Positions 16,613 to 25,044 of a stretch of 56,124 nucleotides of DNA are shown here, piece after piece. The stretch's first letter is position 1. Each line of letters begins with the position of its first letter. The stretch spans positions 1-56,124 of the IMG/VR virus record IMGVR_UViG_3300009168_000013, one strand, 5' to 3'. Origin of the DNA: a virus. The notes below the pieces were generated by a model. That model was not told where the DNA came from. It did no database searches and saw only the letters and a list, made by a program, of their open reading frames with translations. The position numbers and the translations under genes were made by a program.

Positions 16613-17382
16613 CGCTCGACCCGCTCGCCGCCGAACTGCTCCGCCTGGGCACGCACGTCTCCCGGCTGGAGCGCCGCCAACGCTCAGCGGGCTCGGGCGG
16701 CGGCGGCGGAGTCACTGACCACGGCCTGCTCACCGGCCTGGGCGACGACGACCACCCGCAGTACCTCCGCCCGGCCGAGGTGCTGGCGGGCACCGCCCTC
16801 ACGGCGCTCTACAACCCCGACGGGACGGTGCTGCTCTCCGTCGACACGGCCTCGCTCCCGCCGCCGACGGTGCCGAACGAGGTCGTCGTCTCCGCCACCG
16901 ACCCGATCGGCTCAGTGCCGGAGGCAGAACTGTGGTGGGACCCGGACGCTTCGCCTGCGCCCTTCTCCGGCGGCGGCGGCCTGGTCACCTCGCAGCGCAT
17001 CACCTTCACCTCGGTCGCCTTCGCCGGGACGGAGGTGGCCCTCTCGGGCATCACCGCCGTCTGGACGGCCGACCCGGGTCGGCGCTACAAGATCGGCGTC
17101 ACCGGGCTGCTCCAGTCGACGGTCGCCGCCGACGTCGTGTTCCTCCGGCTGCGCCTCGGCTCCGTCACCGGCACCCAGGTCGGCGGAGTCAACCACCTCT
17201 GCGCCGTGTCGACGCACGCCCTCACCTTCACCGGCACCACGTTCGTCTCCGGGCTCTCCGGGTCGCAGACCGCCGTGCTCACCGGGCAGCGCGCAGCGGG
17301 CACCGGCAACATCACCCAGGTCGCCACGGCGACCGCCCCGACCTGGCTCTGGGTCGAGGACATGGGACCGGGGGCCGTCTGA
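16609..17382 (+). CDS. Minor tail / fibre base protein, 257 aa
   Basis: GTG overlaps the hub stop. A short coiled start with LEAARLRR-like helix (LRLGTHVSRLERRQ) is followed by a Gly-rich hinge and HGLLTGLGDDDHPQYL, the HxxLxGLxDDDHPQY motif of phage fibres and tail tip proteins. The rest is beta-rich (TAVWTADPGRRYKIGVTGLL) and ends in WLWVEDMGPG, a jelly-roll-like pattern. It probably links the tail tip to the fibre made by the next gene. Confidence 0.75.
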   Translation: MTLDPLAAELLRLGTHVSRLERRQRSAGSGGGGGVTDHGLLTGLGDDDHPQYLRPAEVLAGTALTALYNPDGTVLLSVDTASLPPPTVPNEVVVSATDPIGSVPEAELWWDPDASPAPFSGGGGLVTSQRITFTSVAFAGTEVALSGITAVWTADPGRRYKIGVTGLLQSTVAADVVFLRLRLGSVTGTQVGGVNHLCAVSTHALTFTGTTFVSGLSGSQTAVLTGQRAAGTGNITQVATATAPTWLWVEDMGPGAV

Positions 17383-19484
17383 TGGGAGTGCTCTACGCCC
17401 GGGAGGGTGGCACCTGGGTCCCCATCAACGTCGGCGGGCCGAAGGGCGACCCGGGCACGCCTGGGGCGACGGGGCCTCCGGGCATGTCCTCCGCCCTCAC
17501 CTACACCTCGACCTGGCGCTGGCGGGCCGCCGTCATCTCCTCCGCCTCGCCCGGCCTGGTCGGCCTCAACAACGACGCTCCGGGCACGGCGACCCTCATG
17601 CACATCGCCGCCCGGGACACGCTCAACTTCGACTGGAGCATCACGGAGTTGGCCCTCCAGCCGGGCGACTACATCTACGTCCGCTCCGCCTCCGACCCGA
17701 CGCTGCGCTGGCGGACCTTCGTCGTCAACGGCGCCGCCATCAACAACGTCTCGTACATCTCCGTCCCCATCGCCACCGAGTCGCTCAGCGCGCAGGGCAC
17801 CGAGCCGATCGACGACGAGGTCGTCTACGTCGGCATGGCGATGGCGGCCTGGTCGCCTGCCGGGCTCCCGCCCAACGGCGGCCGGGAGTCGGTGTGGAAG
17901 TGGCAGACGGCCACCACGACGGCCCCGGTCGGCAACGGCGAGGTCGCCATGAACACCTCGTCCCCGGCGGCCGCCACCAACCTCTGGCTCCACCGCTCCG
18001 ACGTCTACAACACCTCGTTCGCCACCTTCCTCGCCACGCTGACCGCCGGGTGGAAGGTCCACGTCCGCCCGGTCGCCGACCCCTTCAAGGTCGGCTACGG
18101 CATGCAGTTCGACGTCACCGGGGCCGCCGTCGCGCAAGCCTCGAACAACTACACCATCCCGGTCGTGGCGACCGGCTCCCCCGGCGGGCTGGAGCCACTG
18201 GAGGACGCCGAGGTGTACGTCGGCTTCGTGCCGCCCGGCGTGCCCGGGCCTGCCGGGCCGGTCGTGCCGCTCGACTCCCTCACCGACGTCAACGCCCCCT
18301 CCCCGGCGGACTCCTCGGTGCTGACGTGGAACAACGCCTCGCAGACCTGGGTCGCCGCCTCGCCGCAGGTCGTCAACCTCAACCCGCTGGTGCTCCCCGA
18401 CGCTGTCGGCGTGGCCTACCCGGCGCTCCGGTTCGGCGCAGGCGACGGCTCCAACGGCACCAGCCCCAACCCGTACCACTACGAGTGGAACCTGCTCAAC
18501 GACACGCTGCGCCTGTTCTCCAACCGCCAGCCCGCCAAGGCGCTCGCCTCGTTCTACCGAGGGGCCGCCGACGTCGCCGAGTTCACCGTGCAGGACTGGA
18601 CGCTCCAGGCCTCCGCCACCGACGGCTACCTCCGATTCTTCTGGGGCGCCGACCGCACCGCCGCCGAGGGCTACATCAGCCAGGTGGGCGACTTCGGCGT
18701 CGGCCGCAACCTCATCGTGCCCGGCACCGCCACCGTCACCGGCCGGGTCCAGGCCAACGACCTCTACGCCACCGGCGGCTACCTCTACGGCAACGGCAAC
18801 CTCGTGGTGACGTCCAACGGCGGCGGCTATGTCGACGTGAACGCCTACAGCGGCCAGGCCTGCGTTCAGCCGGGCAACGCCTACGGCGTCGGCGCCCGGC
18901 CCAAGACCAGCATCACCTCGTACCCGCTCAGCGGCACGTATTGGGAACGGCCGCTGTCGATCCACCGGATCGGCGGGGCTGGCAACGTCGGCATGGGTTT
19001 CGCCGACCATACGACGGGCTGGACGAGCGGGCTCCAGATTCACAGTGACGGCACGCTCTACATGGGAGTCCTCAACGGCGACAACAGCGGCTACATCAAG
19101 TGCTACGCCTCGGCCTTCACGGTGCAGAGCAGCCGCCGGTTCAAGGCCGAGGTCGCACGGCTCGGCGCCCGGGCTCGCCAGGTGCTCGATCGGGTCGAGC
19201 CGGTGCTCTACCGGGACCTCCAGCACGAGTTGGCCTTCGGTGCTGACTCCACCGCTCCGCACCCCGACGGGACGCCTCGTGAGGCTCCGCTGGTCGAGCC
19301 TCGTTACCGCTTCGGGCTGGTCGCCGAGGAGGTCGAGGCAGCCGCCCCCGAACTGGTCGACCCGTCGCACCTCGGCCCCGGCATCGACCTCTCCGGCCTC
19401 GTCGCCGTGCTCTGGCAGGCCGTGCGCGACCTCTCGTCCGGGCTGGCGGCGGCGGAGGAGCGCCTCGCCGCCCTGGAGGCGTAG
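17382..19484 (+). CDS. Tail fibre with collagen-like start and S74 chaperone, 700 aa
   Basis: ATG overlaps the previous stop. A short collagen-like run (PKGDPGTPGATGPPG) comes first, then a beta-rich receptor-binding-like region with two related IPVA/YVG-type repeats (residues ~35-150 and ~150-290), and the SLTDVNAPSPADSSVLTWNN linker. The C-terminal ~110 residues form a Peptidase S74 intramolecular chaperone: SSRRFKAEVARLG at the expected self-cleavage Ser, RYRFGLVAEEVEAAAPELV and a closing coiled coil. The chaperone trimerises the fibre and is then cut off. Confidence 0.88.
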   Translation: MGVLYAREGGTWVPINVGGPKGDPGTPGATGPPGMSSALTYTSTWRWRAAVISSASPGLVGLNNDAPGTATLMHIAARDTLNFDWSITELALQPGDYIYVRSASDPTLRWRTFVVNGAAINNVSYISVPIATESLSAQGTEPIDDEVVYVGMAMAAWSPAGLPPNGGRESVWKWQTATTTAPVGNGEVAMNTSSPAAATNLWLHRSDVYNTSFATFLATLTAGWKVHVRPVADPFKVGYGMQFDVTGAAVAQASNNYTIPVVATGSPGGLEPLEDAEVYVGFVPPGVPGPAGPVVPLDSLTDVNAPSPADSSVLTWNNASQTWVAASPQVVNLNPLVLPDAVGVAYPALRFGAGDGSNGTSPNPYHYEWNLLNDTLRLFSNRQPAKALASFYRGAADVAEFTVQDWTLQASATDGYLRFFWGADRTAAEGYISQVGDFGVGRNLIVPGTATVTGRVQANDLYATGGYLYGNGNLVVTSNGGGYVDVNAYSGQACVQPGNAYGVGARPKTSITSYPLSGTYWERPLSIHRIGGAGNVGMGFADHTTGWTSGLQIHSDGTLYMGVLNGDNSGYIKCYASAFTVQSSRRFKAEVARLGARARQVLDRVEPVLYRDLQHELAFGADSTAPHPDGTPREAPLVEPRYRFGLVAEEVEAAAPELVDPSHLGPGIDLSGLVAVLWQAVRDLSSGLAAAEERLAALEA

Positions 19485-19487
19485 TCT
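19482..19487 (+). promoter_or_regulatory. -10 box TAGTCT overlapping a stop codon
   Basis: Shares TAG with the fibre stop (19482-19484) and lies 6 nt before the ATG at 19494. No Shine-Dalgarno. Confidence 0.5.
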
Positions 19488-19493
19488 CCGGCC

Positions 19494-19823
19494 ATGACCG
19501 CCTCCTCCATCTCCCGGGCCGCGCAGGACCCGGCGCTCCAGGCCCGGGTGCTGGCGATGGCCCACCGGGAGTTGATGTTCGACGAGGACAAGGCCACCTC
19601 CTCGTTCGGCAAGATGCTCGCCGCCGGGCAGGCCAACGCCTCCACGCTCATGTACCCGGTCGCCGTCGACACCGAGGCCGCCTACGAGACGGCCGTCAAC
19701 AGCGGCCGTGGCGCTCCGGGCCACGACCTCGACATCATCACCGACGCCGCCCTCACCTCCGCCATCAACGCCCACTGGCCCTGGGGGCCGGACGAGGGAC
19801 CCAACGCCCCCGGCGCTGGCTGA
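19494..19823 (+). CDS. Hypothetical protein between fibre genes, 109 aa
   Basis: Leaderless ATG. Helical N-terminus (ISRAAQDPALQARVLAMAHREL) then MLAAGQANASTLMYPVAV, and a GHDLDIITDAALTSAINAHWPW end. A family of ~110-residue proteins with this general order sits near tail genes in actinophages and may be virion-associated. Function not known. Confidence 0.65.
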   Translation: MTASSISRAAQDPALQARVLAMAHRELMFDEDKATSSFGKMLAAGQANASTLMYPVAVDTEAAYETAVNSGRGAPGHDLDIITDAALTSAINAHWPWGPDEGPNAPGAG

Positions 19824-19825
19824 TC

Positions 19826-19831
19826 TAGGCT
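19826..19831 (+). promoter_or_regulatory. -10 box TAGGCT of a leaderless start
   Basis: Lies just after the stop of the previous gene and 6 nt before the ATG at 19838. No Shine-Dalgarno. Confidence 0.5.
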
Positions 19832-19837
19832 CGCCGC

Positions 19838-20671
19838 ATGGCCTACCCTGCGCCGCTCGCCGACCTCGTCCCCCGGGTGACCCAGGTGCAGGCGGCCTGG
19901 GGCAATGCTGTCCGCAACCGCCTCGTCCACATCTTCGGCACCGCCCAGGACCGTGACGTCGCCCTCGGTGCGGGGCTCCCCGGCAACATCGCGTACACCT
20001 CCGGCAACCAGGTGTTCTGGTTCCGCTCGGCCGACCGCTGGGTCGGCCTCCAGTTCCAGGCGGAGTGGCTCCACCTCCTCAACCAGAGCCTCACCGTGAA
20101 CGCCCTCGGCGGCAACCAGCGGCTCTCGCTCAACGTCGTCGGCTCCGTCCAGGCCCAACGCTCCCGGGGCGCCGGGGCGGCGGGCGACTGGACCTCGGCG
20201 CAGTACATCGCCTACGACGGGACCGGCGTGGCGAGCATCGCCCTGCACTGTGGCTCGGCCGCCCCGCAGATGCAGACGTTCGTCAACTTCGGCAACCGGG
20301 TGTCCTTCGTCGACTCCACCAACACGATCTACGTGCCCTGCGTAGCGGCCTCGTTCAGCGTCGGCTCCGCTGACCGCTTCAAGGAGCAGGTCGCCCCCTA
20401 CGAGGGGGAGGCCTCCGTCGTGGACGCCCTGGAGGTCATCGAGTGGGACCCGGTGCCCGCTCGCCGTGACGCCACCCTCGACACTCAGCCGCCTCGGGAG
20501 GCCCGCCGTCTCGGCTTCCGGGCGGCCAACGTCGCCGCCGTGCTCCCGGTCGCCGTCTCCAGCGACGAGAACGATGAGCCGGTCGCCGTCGACCTGGCCG
20601 CCCTCCTCGCCGTCGCCGTCGCCGAACTCAAGGCGCTGCGCGCACGAGTGGCTGCCCTGGAAGGCGCCTGA
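19838..20671 (+). CDS. Second fibre-type protein with S74 chaperone, 277 aa
   Basis: Leaderless ATG. Short N-terminal segment (LADLVPRVTQVQAAWGNAVR) then FGTAQDRDVALGAGLPGNIAYTS, a tail-attachment-like start, and a small beta region. The C-terminus is again S74-like: VGSADRFKEQVAPYEG at the cleavage position, RRLGFRAANVAAVLP and a final LKALRARVAALE coiled coil. It is much shorter than the first fibre and may form a tip or a secondary host-binding fibre. Confidence 0.8.
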   Translation: MAYPAPLADLVPRVTQVQAAWGNAVRNRLVHIFGTAQDRDVALGAGLPGNIAYTSGNQVFWFRSADRWVGLQFQAEWLHLLNQSLTVNALGGNQRLSLNVVGSVQAQRSRGAGAAGDWTSAQYIAYDGTGVASIALHCGSAAPQMQTFVNFGNRVSFVDSTNTIYVPCVAASFSVGSADRFKEQVAPYEGEASVVDALEVIEWDPVPARRDATLDTQPPREARRLGFRAANVAAVLPVAVSSDENDEPVAVDLAALLAVAVAELKALRARVAALEGA

Positions 20672-20700
20672 CCTCTCGGCTAGGCTGCTCCCCGGGCATA

Positions 20701-20747
20701 GGGGCCGGGTGAGACGCAGGCGTCGTGGTCATCGTCTCCCCGGCCCT
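20701..20747 (+). terminator. Strong hairpin after the structural operon
   Basis: GGGGCCGGGTGAGACG (20701-20716) pairs with CGTCTCCCCGGCCC (20733-20746) with one bulged T. It lies in the 120-bp gap between tail and replication genes; no T-tract. Confidence 0.65.
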
Positions 20748-20779
20748 GGCTCGCCCTGGCGCTCCCGCCCTCCGGCGGC

Positions 20780-20785
20780 TAGGCT
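20780..20785 (+). promoter_or_regulatory. -10 box TAGGCT of a leaderless start
   Basis: Follows CTCCGGCGGC and lies 6 nt before the ATG at 20792, which favours that start over the GTG at 20789. Confidence 0.5.
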
Positions 20786-20791
20786 CTCGTG

Positions 20792-21289
20792 ATGGATCAC
20801 GACGCCTTGCTCGCCACGCTCTCGGCCACGGTCGCCGCCCTCGACGACCCGGCCGCCCTTGACCTCTCCGCCACCGACCTCGCCTTCATCGTGGCGGGCA
20901 TCGACGACGCTCTCCGCTCCCTCGCCAACGTCCGCTCGCTGCTGGTCAACGAGTTGACGGTCATCGCCGACGCCTGGCCGATCCTCCTGCCCGACGGCCG
21001 CCGCCTGGCCTACGACCCGGGCTCCCCGGGCTGGAAGATGGAGAAGGCCCAGGCGGAGCGCCTCGTCTCCGATGCCCGCTCCGCCATCGTCCAGCGCCTC
21101 GCCCTCGACCGCTCCACCGGCGAGGTGAACCCGGTCGTGCGCTCCATCGCCAACGAGGCCCTCGGCGAGATGCTGGCCCACTTCGCCGTCTCGCCCCGGT
21201 GGACCGGCATGGACGCCCTCGTCGGCGACCTCGACCAGTACCGCTCCCGCAAGCCGGGCACCTCCAAGATCGTCGTGGAGGCCTTCTGA
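20792..21289 (+). CDS. Hypothetical protein upstream of ERF gene, 165 aa
   Basis: ATG chosen because of its 6-nt spacing from the -10 box. Mostly helical protein with FIVAGIDDALRSLANVRSLLVNELTVIAD, a beta pair (PILLPDGRRLAYDPG), and RLALDRSTGEVNPVVRSIANEAL. Proteins of this general kind precede recombination genes in actinophages. Stop overlaps the ERF start, so the two are coupled and probably act in one process. Confidence 0.65.
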   Translation: MDHDALLATLSATVAALDDPAALDLSATDLAFIVAGIDDALRSLANVRSLLVNELTVIADAWPILLPDGRRLAYDPGSPGWKMEKAQAERLVSDARSAIVQRLALDRSTGEVNPVVRSIANEALGEMLAHFAVSPRWTGMDALVGDLDQYRSRKPGTSKIVVEAF

Positions 21290-22044
21290 TGGCCGCTGCG
21301 CCCTCGTCGTCGCCCGAGCCCGCTCCCGCCCCGGAGACGGCACCTGAGGCCCCTCTGAGCCATCCGAACGTGGAGGCCGCCTTCGTGGCCTTCGCCGCCG
21401 ACGTCGTGACCATCCCGCAGGACAAGGTCGCCGTGGTCGAGACTCGCTCGGGAGGGTCGTACACCTACCGCTACGCCGACCTGGCCGACGTGCTGGCCTC
21501 GGTGCGCCCGCTCCTCGCCCGCCACGGCCTCGCCCTCACCCAGGACGTCCGCACCGTCGACCGCTCGGTGGAGGTGACGACCTTCGTGCTCCACGTCTCG
21601 GGCGGCTCCCTGGCCTTCGGGCCGCTGGCCCTCCCGCTGGGCGACACGCCGCAGGGCACCGGCTCCGCCATCACCTACGCCCGGCGCTACGCCGTGCTCG
21701 CCGCCCTGGGCCTCGCCACCGAGGAGGACGACGACGGCCGGGCCGCTGCGCCCCGCTCCAACGGCACCGCCGCCCCGGCCCCGGCCCGGCGGGGCACCGC
21801 CAAGCGCGCAACGGGCTCGGGCTCCCGAGGGGAGGACGGCTCCAACCTGGCTCCCGGCGTCGGCAACCTCATCAACGCCCTCAACGGCATCAACCCTCCG
21901 GCGGCTCGGGCCTCGGCGATGCGGGACTTCCTCGCCACGTTCGGCACGCCCTCGTCGCTGGCGCCCGAGAGGGTGGCCGAGGCCGCCGAGTGGGTCGCCG
22001 AGCGGATCGACGCCCCGACCGAGGGCGACGGCGGCGGCTACTGA
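21289..22044 (+). CDS. erf: ERF-family single-strand annealing protein, 251 aa
   Basis: ATG overlaps the previous stop. After a Pro/Ala-rich start, the ERF core runs over residues ~25-150: VAVVETRSGGSYTYRYADL, DLADVLASVRPLLARHGLAL, then GTGSAITYARRYAVLAALGL followed by an acidic EEDDDG. This is the P22 Erf-type pattern. The C-terminus has a disordered Ala/Pro/Gly linker and a small helical domain. It anneals complementary single strands in phage recombination and genome circularisation. No exonuclease partner was recognised nearby. Confidence 0.85.
   Translation: MAAAPSSSPEPAPAPETAPEAPLSHPNVEAAFVAFAADVVTIPQDKVAVVETRSGGSYTYRYADLADVLASVRPLLARHGLALTQDVRTVDRSVEVTTFVLHVSGGSLAFGPLALPLGDTPQGTGSAITYARRYAVLAALGLATEEDDDGRAAAPRSNGTAAPAPARRGTAKRATGSGSRGEDGSNLAPGVGNLINALNGINPPAARASAMRDFLATFGTPSSLAPERVAEAAEWVAERIDAPTEGDGGGY
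21334..21356 (+). repeat. 23-bp dispersed repeat, copy 2
   Basis: GAGACGGCACCTGAGG with CCCCTCT, coding for ETAPEAPL inside the ERF N-terminal linker. Confidence 0.7.
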
Positions 22045-22046
22045 GC

Positions 22047-22087
22047 CGTTCGGCCTGGTGGCGCACACGCCGCCGGGCGGCTAGGGT
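22047..22087 (+). promoter_or_regulatory. Short-form repeated promoter
   Basis: CGTTCGGC at 22047-22054 is followed after a shorter gap by GCCGCCGGGCGGC and TAGGGT at 22082-22087. ATG lies 9 nt after the box. It lacks the TTG-type -35 of the long copies. Confidence 0.55.
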
Positions 22088-22096
22088 GGGCCTCCT

Positions 22097-23257
22097 ATGA
22101 CCACGACCCCGCTCGACTACGAGCATCCGATCCTGCGGAACGCTGCCCTCCCCGACCTCCGGGCGGCCCTCTCCGACCTCCACACCCTGCGGGACGACTC
22201 CATCGTCCCCGCCCGGGACCTCGCCCTCGACGGCTCCACCGATCGCCCGCTGGCGACGGTGCCCTACCCGACGCTCGACGACGACGGCGTCGGCCTGGGC
22301 CGCTTCATCGCCGGGATCGGCCCGGCCGCTCACGAGCACCTGGCCGACCGCACCCGCATCCCGCTCGCCTACTGGCGGCGCATGGCGGCGGAGGCCCCGG
22401 CGCTCCTGGCGGAGAACGCCAACCACTGGCTCGCCCTCGACGACCGCCTCGTCATGGTGCGCGCACTCCGGCGGCCCGACGAGAACGGCGGCTACCTGCG
22501 GGCCGTGCTCTCCAACCGCTACGCCGTCATCGACTCGCTCGACGTGATGATGGCCGCCCTCTCCGGCGTCCGCTCCACCGGGCTCGACCCGGGCGGCCTG
22601 ATCGTGGACGGCGACCTCTCGGAGCGCAACTTCCGCCTCCGCATCACCGCCCCGCAGATCGGCATGGAGGTCCCCGCCCTGCTCTCCCGCTACCGGGACC
22701 CGGCCACCGGCAACGACGACGACCGGGGCCTCGTCTGGGCCGGGCTGGTCATCGGCAACTCTGAGGTCGGCGGCGGGGCCTTCACGGTCACCCCGCGCAT
22801 CGTCGTGCGAGTCTGCTCCAACGGCATGACCCGCCCGTTCGACGCCCTGCGGGCCGTCCACGTCGGCGGCCGCATGGACGAGGGGCCGGTCGTCTGGTCG
22901 GCCGACACCCAGCGCATCGCCCTCGACCTCGTGGAGGCCAAGACCCGGGACGCCGTCGCCGCCTACCTCTCCCCCGGCTACCTGGCCCGGGTGCTGGTCG
23001 ATTGGGAGCAGGCGGCCGGTGTGCGGCTCTCCTCCCCGGCCGACACGCTGGCCTCGGTCGGCAAGGCGCTCACCTACTCCGACGCCCAGCAGGACGCCAT
23101 CATGGCGGCCTTCGTCTCCGGCGGCGACGTCTCCGCCTTCGGTGTGGCGCAGGCCGTGACGTTCGTGGCGGGCCAGTTGCTCGACCCGGACGCCGCCTCG
23201 GCCCTGGAGGACTCCGCCCACGAGGCGATGCGGCTGGCGGCCATCCATGCCGCATGA
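22097..23257 (+). CDS. DUF932-like phage protein, 386 aa
   Basis: Leaderless ATG. The order of blocks fits DUF932: an HEHLADRTRIPLAYWRRM segment, LRAVLSNRYAVIDSLDVMMAAL, VPALLSRYRDPATGNDDDRGLVWAGLVIGNSEVGGGAFTV (read as successive short strands) and an RVCSNGMTRPFDALRAVHVGG segment, then a helical end. DUF932 proteins are common in phages and plasmids beside recombination or replication genes; a role in DNA metabolism is likely but undefined. Confidence 0.75.
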   Translation: MTTTPLDYEHPILRNAALPDLRAALSDLHTLRDDSIVPARDLALDGSTDRPLATVPYPTLDDDGVGLGRFIAGIGPAAHEHLADRTRIPLAYWRRMAAEAPALLAENANHWLALDDRLVMVRALRRPDENGGYLRAVLSNRYAVIDSLDVMMAALSGVRSTGLDPGGLIVDGDLSERNFRLRITAPQIGMEVPALLSRYRDPATGNDDDRGLVWAGLVIGNSEVGGGAFTVTPRIVVRVCSNGMTRPFDALRAVHVGGRMDEGPVVWSADTQRIALDLVEAKTRDAVAAYLSPGYLARVLVDWEQAAGVRLSSPADTLASVGKALTYSDAQQDAIMAAFVSGGDVSAFGVAQAVTFVAGQLLDPDAASALEDSAHEAMRLAAIHAA

Positions 23258-23459
23258 CTTCACCGACCTCTCCCCGGTCGAGGCTCAGCAGTTGGCCTCC
23301 GCCCTGACGGCCCGGGTCACCCTGCTGGAGGAACGGCTTGCCCTCCGCCCGACGCCCCTCGACCAGGACGCCCTGCTGTCGTGCAAGGCGCTCCGGGTGG
23401 CGGCTCTCGATGCGATGGCCCAGCACGCCGTCGCCCTCGCCGCTCGCCATGCCCGCTGA
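23247..23459 (+). CDS. Small helical protein, 70 aa
   Basis: ATG lies within the end of the DUF932 gene. The product is almost wholly helical (LSPVEAQQLASALTARVTLLEERL; then CKALRVAALDAMAQHAVALAARHAR) and may form a coiled coil. No motif recognised. It overlaps the next small gene, so the three are probably read together. Confidence 0.55.
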   Translation: MPHDFTDLSPVEAQQLASALTARVTLLEERLALRPTPLDQDALLSCKALRVAALDAMAQHAVALAARHAR

Positions 23460-23601
23460 CCCCGACCTCAACATCACCCTGGAGGAGGCTGTCGAGGTGG
23501 CTCTGGCCACCGAGGCCCTTCCCCAACGGATCGCCGCCGGGAGGACCGTGCGCCTCGTGCCACGCTCCCGGCGCCCCTACGACTGGCAGCGTGACGAGTA
23601 G
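23449..23601 (+). CDS. Small hypothetical protein, 50 aa
   Basis: ATG overlaps the previous gene by 11 bases. An acidic start (MPADPDLNITLEEAVEVAL) is followed by a basic, Arg-rich end (GRTVRLVPRSRRPYDWQRDE). Nothing recognisable; confidence rests on overlap and position. Confidence 0.5.
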   Translation: MPADPDLNITLEEAVEVALATEALPQRIAAGRTVRLVPRSRRPYDWQRDE

Positions 23602-23617
23602 GGAGCGTGGCGCTCCC
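23601..23617 (+). terminator. Short hairpin after gene stop
   Basis: GGGAGCG-TGG-CGCTCCC, a perfect 7-bp stem directly after the stop of the 50-aa gene. Possible terminator or RNA-processing end. Confidence 0.5.
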
Positions 23618-23672
23618 TCGGCAGGGTTCGGTAGACCGCCCTTCCCCGCCTCACTCCACCGCAGCCAGTCCG

Positions 23673-23717
23673 GCGGCCCCGCCCACGGTGCTCTCACAAT
23701 CACCCGGGCGGGGCCGC
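23673..23717 (+). terminator. 12-bp perfect hairpin, probable terminator
   Basis: GCGGCCCCGCCC (23673-23684) and GGGCGGGGCCGC (23706-23717) pair perfectly around a 21-nt loop. It fills the gap before the gene at 23743, with a TACCCT box just beyond. Confidence 0.65.
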
Positions 23718-23742
23718 TCTGCGCGTACCCTCGGAGGCTGTT

Positions 23743-24003
23743 GTGGACCTGATCGTGCTCTGCTCCTGGTGCTCCGCCCCGGCGACCCGGGTGGAGGGCT
23801 CTGCGGCTCTCTGCGGGCCGTCGTGCCCCGCCCGGCCACTCCCGCCGCCCCCGGTCGACCTGGCTGCCGTGGCGGGCCTCCTGGGCCGCTCTCCGGCGCC
23901 CTGCACCTCCTGCGGGGCCGTCCACTTCCTCCCGCCCCGGCAGACGACGGGCCGCCGCTGCCTGCTCACCCCCGGCTGCGACGGCTGGCACCGTGTCCGC
24001 TGA
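23743..24003 (+). CDS. Zinc-ribbon-like protein, 86 aa
   Basis: GTG with GGAGG at 23733-23737. Has CSWCSAPA, ALCGPSCPA, PCTSCGAVHF and RRCLLTPGCDGWH, that is, four paired Cys clusters suited to one or two zinc-binding sites. Its end overlaps the PLP enzyme start, so they are co-translated. Function unknown; possibly nucleic acid or partner binding. Confidence 0.65.
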   Translation: MDLIVLCSWCSAPATRVEGSAALCGPSCPARPLPPPPVDLAAVAGLLGRSPAPCTSCGAVHFLPPRQTTGRRCLLTPGCDGWHRVR

Positions 24004-25012
24004 GCGCCTCGCCGGGACGCTGACCGGCTGGGAGGCCCTCGCCCGGGCCGTCACCCCGGTCCACGTCCTCGGCGGCCACCCCGTCAAGCGTGACGACCTG
24101 TTCGCCCCGCTCGGCGTCGGCTCGATCAACGGCTCGAAGTTGCGCCAGTTGCTCTACCTCGTCGGCCATGCTGCGCGCAACGGGGCGGACGGGATCGTGA
24201 CGGCGGCCTCGGTCCTCTCGCCGCAGGTCCCGATGACCGCTGCTGTCGCCGCCCACTTCGGCCTCCCCTGCCACATCATCCTCGGCGGGACGGTGCTGGA
24301 GCGGGCTCGCCGCAACCCGGGAGTCGCCCTGGCGGAGTCGTTCGGCGCCACCTTCGGCTTCACCTCGGTCGGCTACAACCCGGCGCTCCAGGCGGCCTGC
24401 CGACGGGCTCTCGACGAGCGCCCGGGCTGGTCGAGGGTCCCTTACGCGATCAGCCTGCCCGAGCGGGGCGACATCGGCGACATCGAGGCACTCGGCGACA
24501 TCGGCGACTTCCACCGGCTAGGCGCGCAACAGGTGGCGAACCTGGGCGACGTCCGCACGCTCTACGTCCCCTTCGGCTCCGGCAACTCTGCGGCCTCGAT
24601 CCTCTACGGCCTCGCCCTCGCCCCCGAGACGGCCGTGGAGAAGGTCGTCCTGGTCGGTGTGGGTCCGTCTCGCCTCGACTGGCTGGCACGGCGCCTGGGG
24701 ACGCTGAGCGCCCTCTCCGGGGCCGACGTGGAGGGCTGGCTCGCCCGGGTCGAGCATCACGACCTGCACGGCCTCGGCCTCGTCGCCTACCACGACCGCC
24801 GGGTCGCCTCCCTGGGCGGCCTGCGCCTGCACCCGACCTACGAGGGCAAGGTGCTCTGGTGGCTCCGCAAGCACGCCGACCCGGCCTCGCCGTGGCACCG
24901 TGACCCCCGGGGCTCCGGCCTCTGGGTCGTCGGCTCGGAGCCTGTTGCGCCCCGCCAGCCCGCCGTGCGAAAGTCGACGGGCCGCCCCCGCAGGGACGGC
25001 CCAACCGACTGA
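23993..25012 (+). CDS. PLP-dependent enzyme, ACC deaminase / D-cysteine desulfhydrase-like, 339 aa
   Basis: GTG overlaps the previous stop. The fold is the tryptophan-synthase-beta (type II PLP) kind. VKRDDLF (31-37) and SINGSKLRQL (45-54) carry the predicted Schiff-base Lys49; SVLSPQ and YNPALQ stand where the substrate loop of the family lies, and FGSGNSAAS (194-202) fits the phosphate-binding Gly/Ser loop. Such enzymes deaminate or exchange small amino acids. In a phage, roles in modifying a base-linked amino acid or in making a building block for one are possible, but its own locus lies 10 kb from the dioxygenase operon. Substrate unknown. Confidence 0.75.
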   Translation: MSAERLAGTLTGWEALARAVTPVHVLGGHPVKRDDLFAPLGVGSINGSKLRQLLYLVGHAARNGADGIVTAASVLSPQVPMTAAVAAHFGLPCHIILGGTVLERARRNPGVALAESFGATFGFTSVGYNPALQAACRRALDERPGWSRVPYAISLPERGDIGDIEALGDIGDFHRLGAQQVANLGDVRTLYVPFGSGNSAASILYGLALAPETAVEKVVLVGVGPSRLDWLARRLGTLSALSGADVEGWLARVEHHDLHGLGLVAYHDRRVASLGGLRLHPTYEGKVLWWLRKHADPASPWHRDPRGSGLWVVGSEPVAPRQPAVRKSTGRPRRDGPTD

Positions 25013-25044
25013 CCATCATTCTGGGACCTACAACCCGATGGTCA
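25010..25044 (+). other. Hairpin after the PLP enzyme gene
   Basis: TGACCATC (25010-25017, starting in the stop codon) pairs perfectly with GATGGTCA (25037-25044) across a 19-nt loop. It may be a terminator or an RNA stabiliser. Confidence 0.5.
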
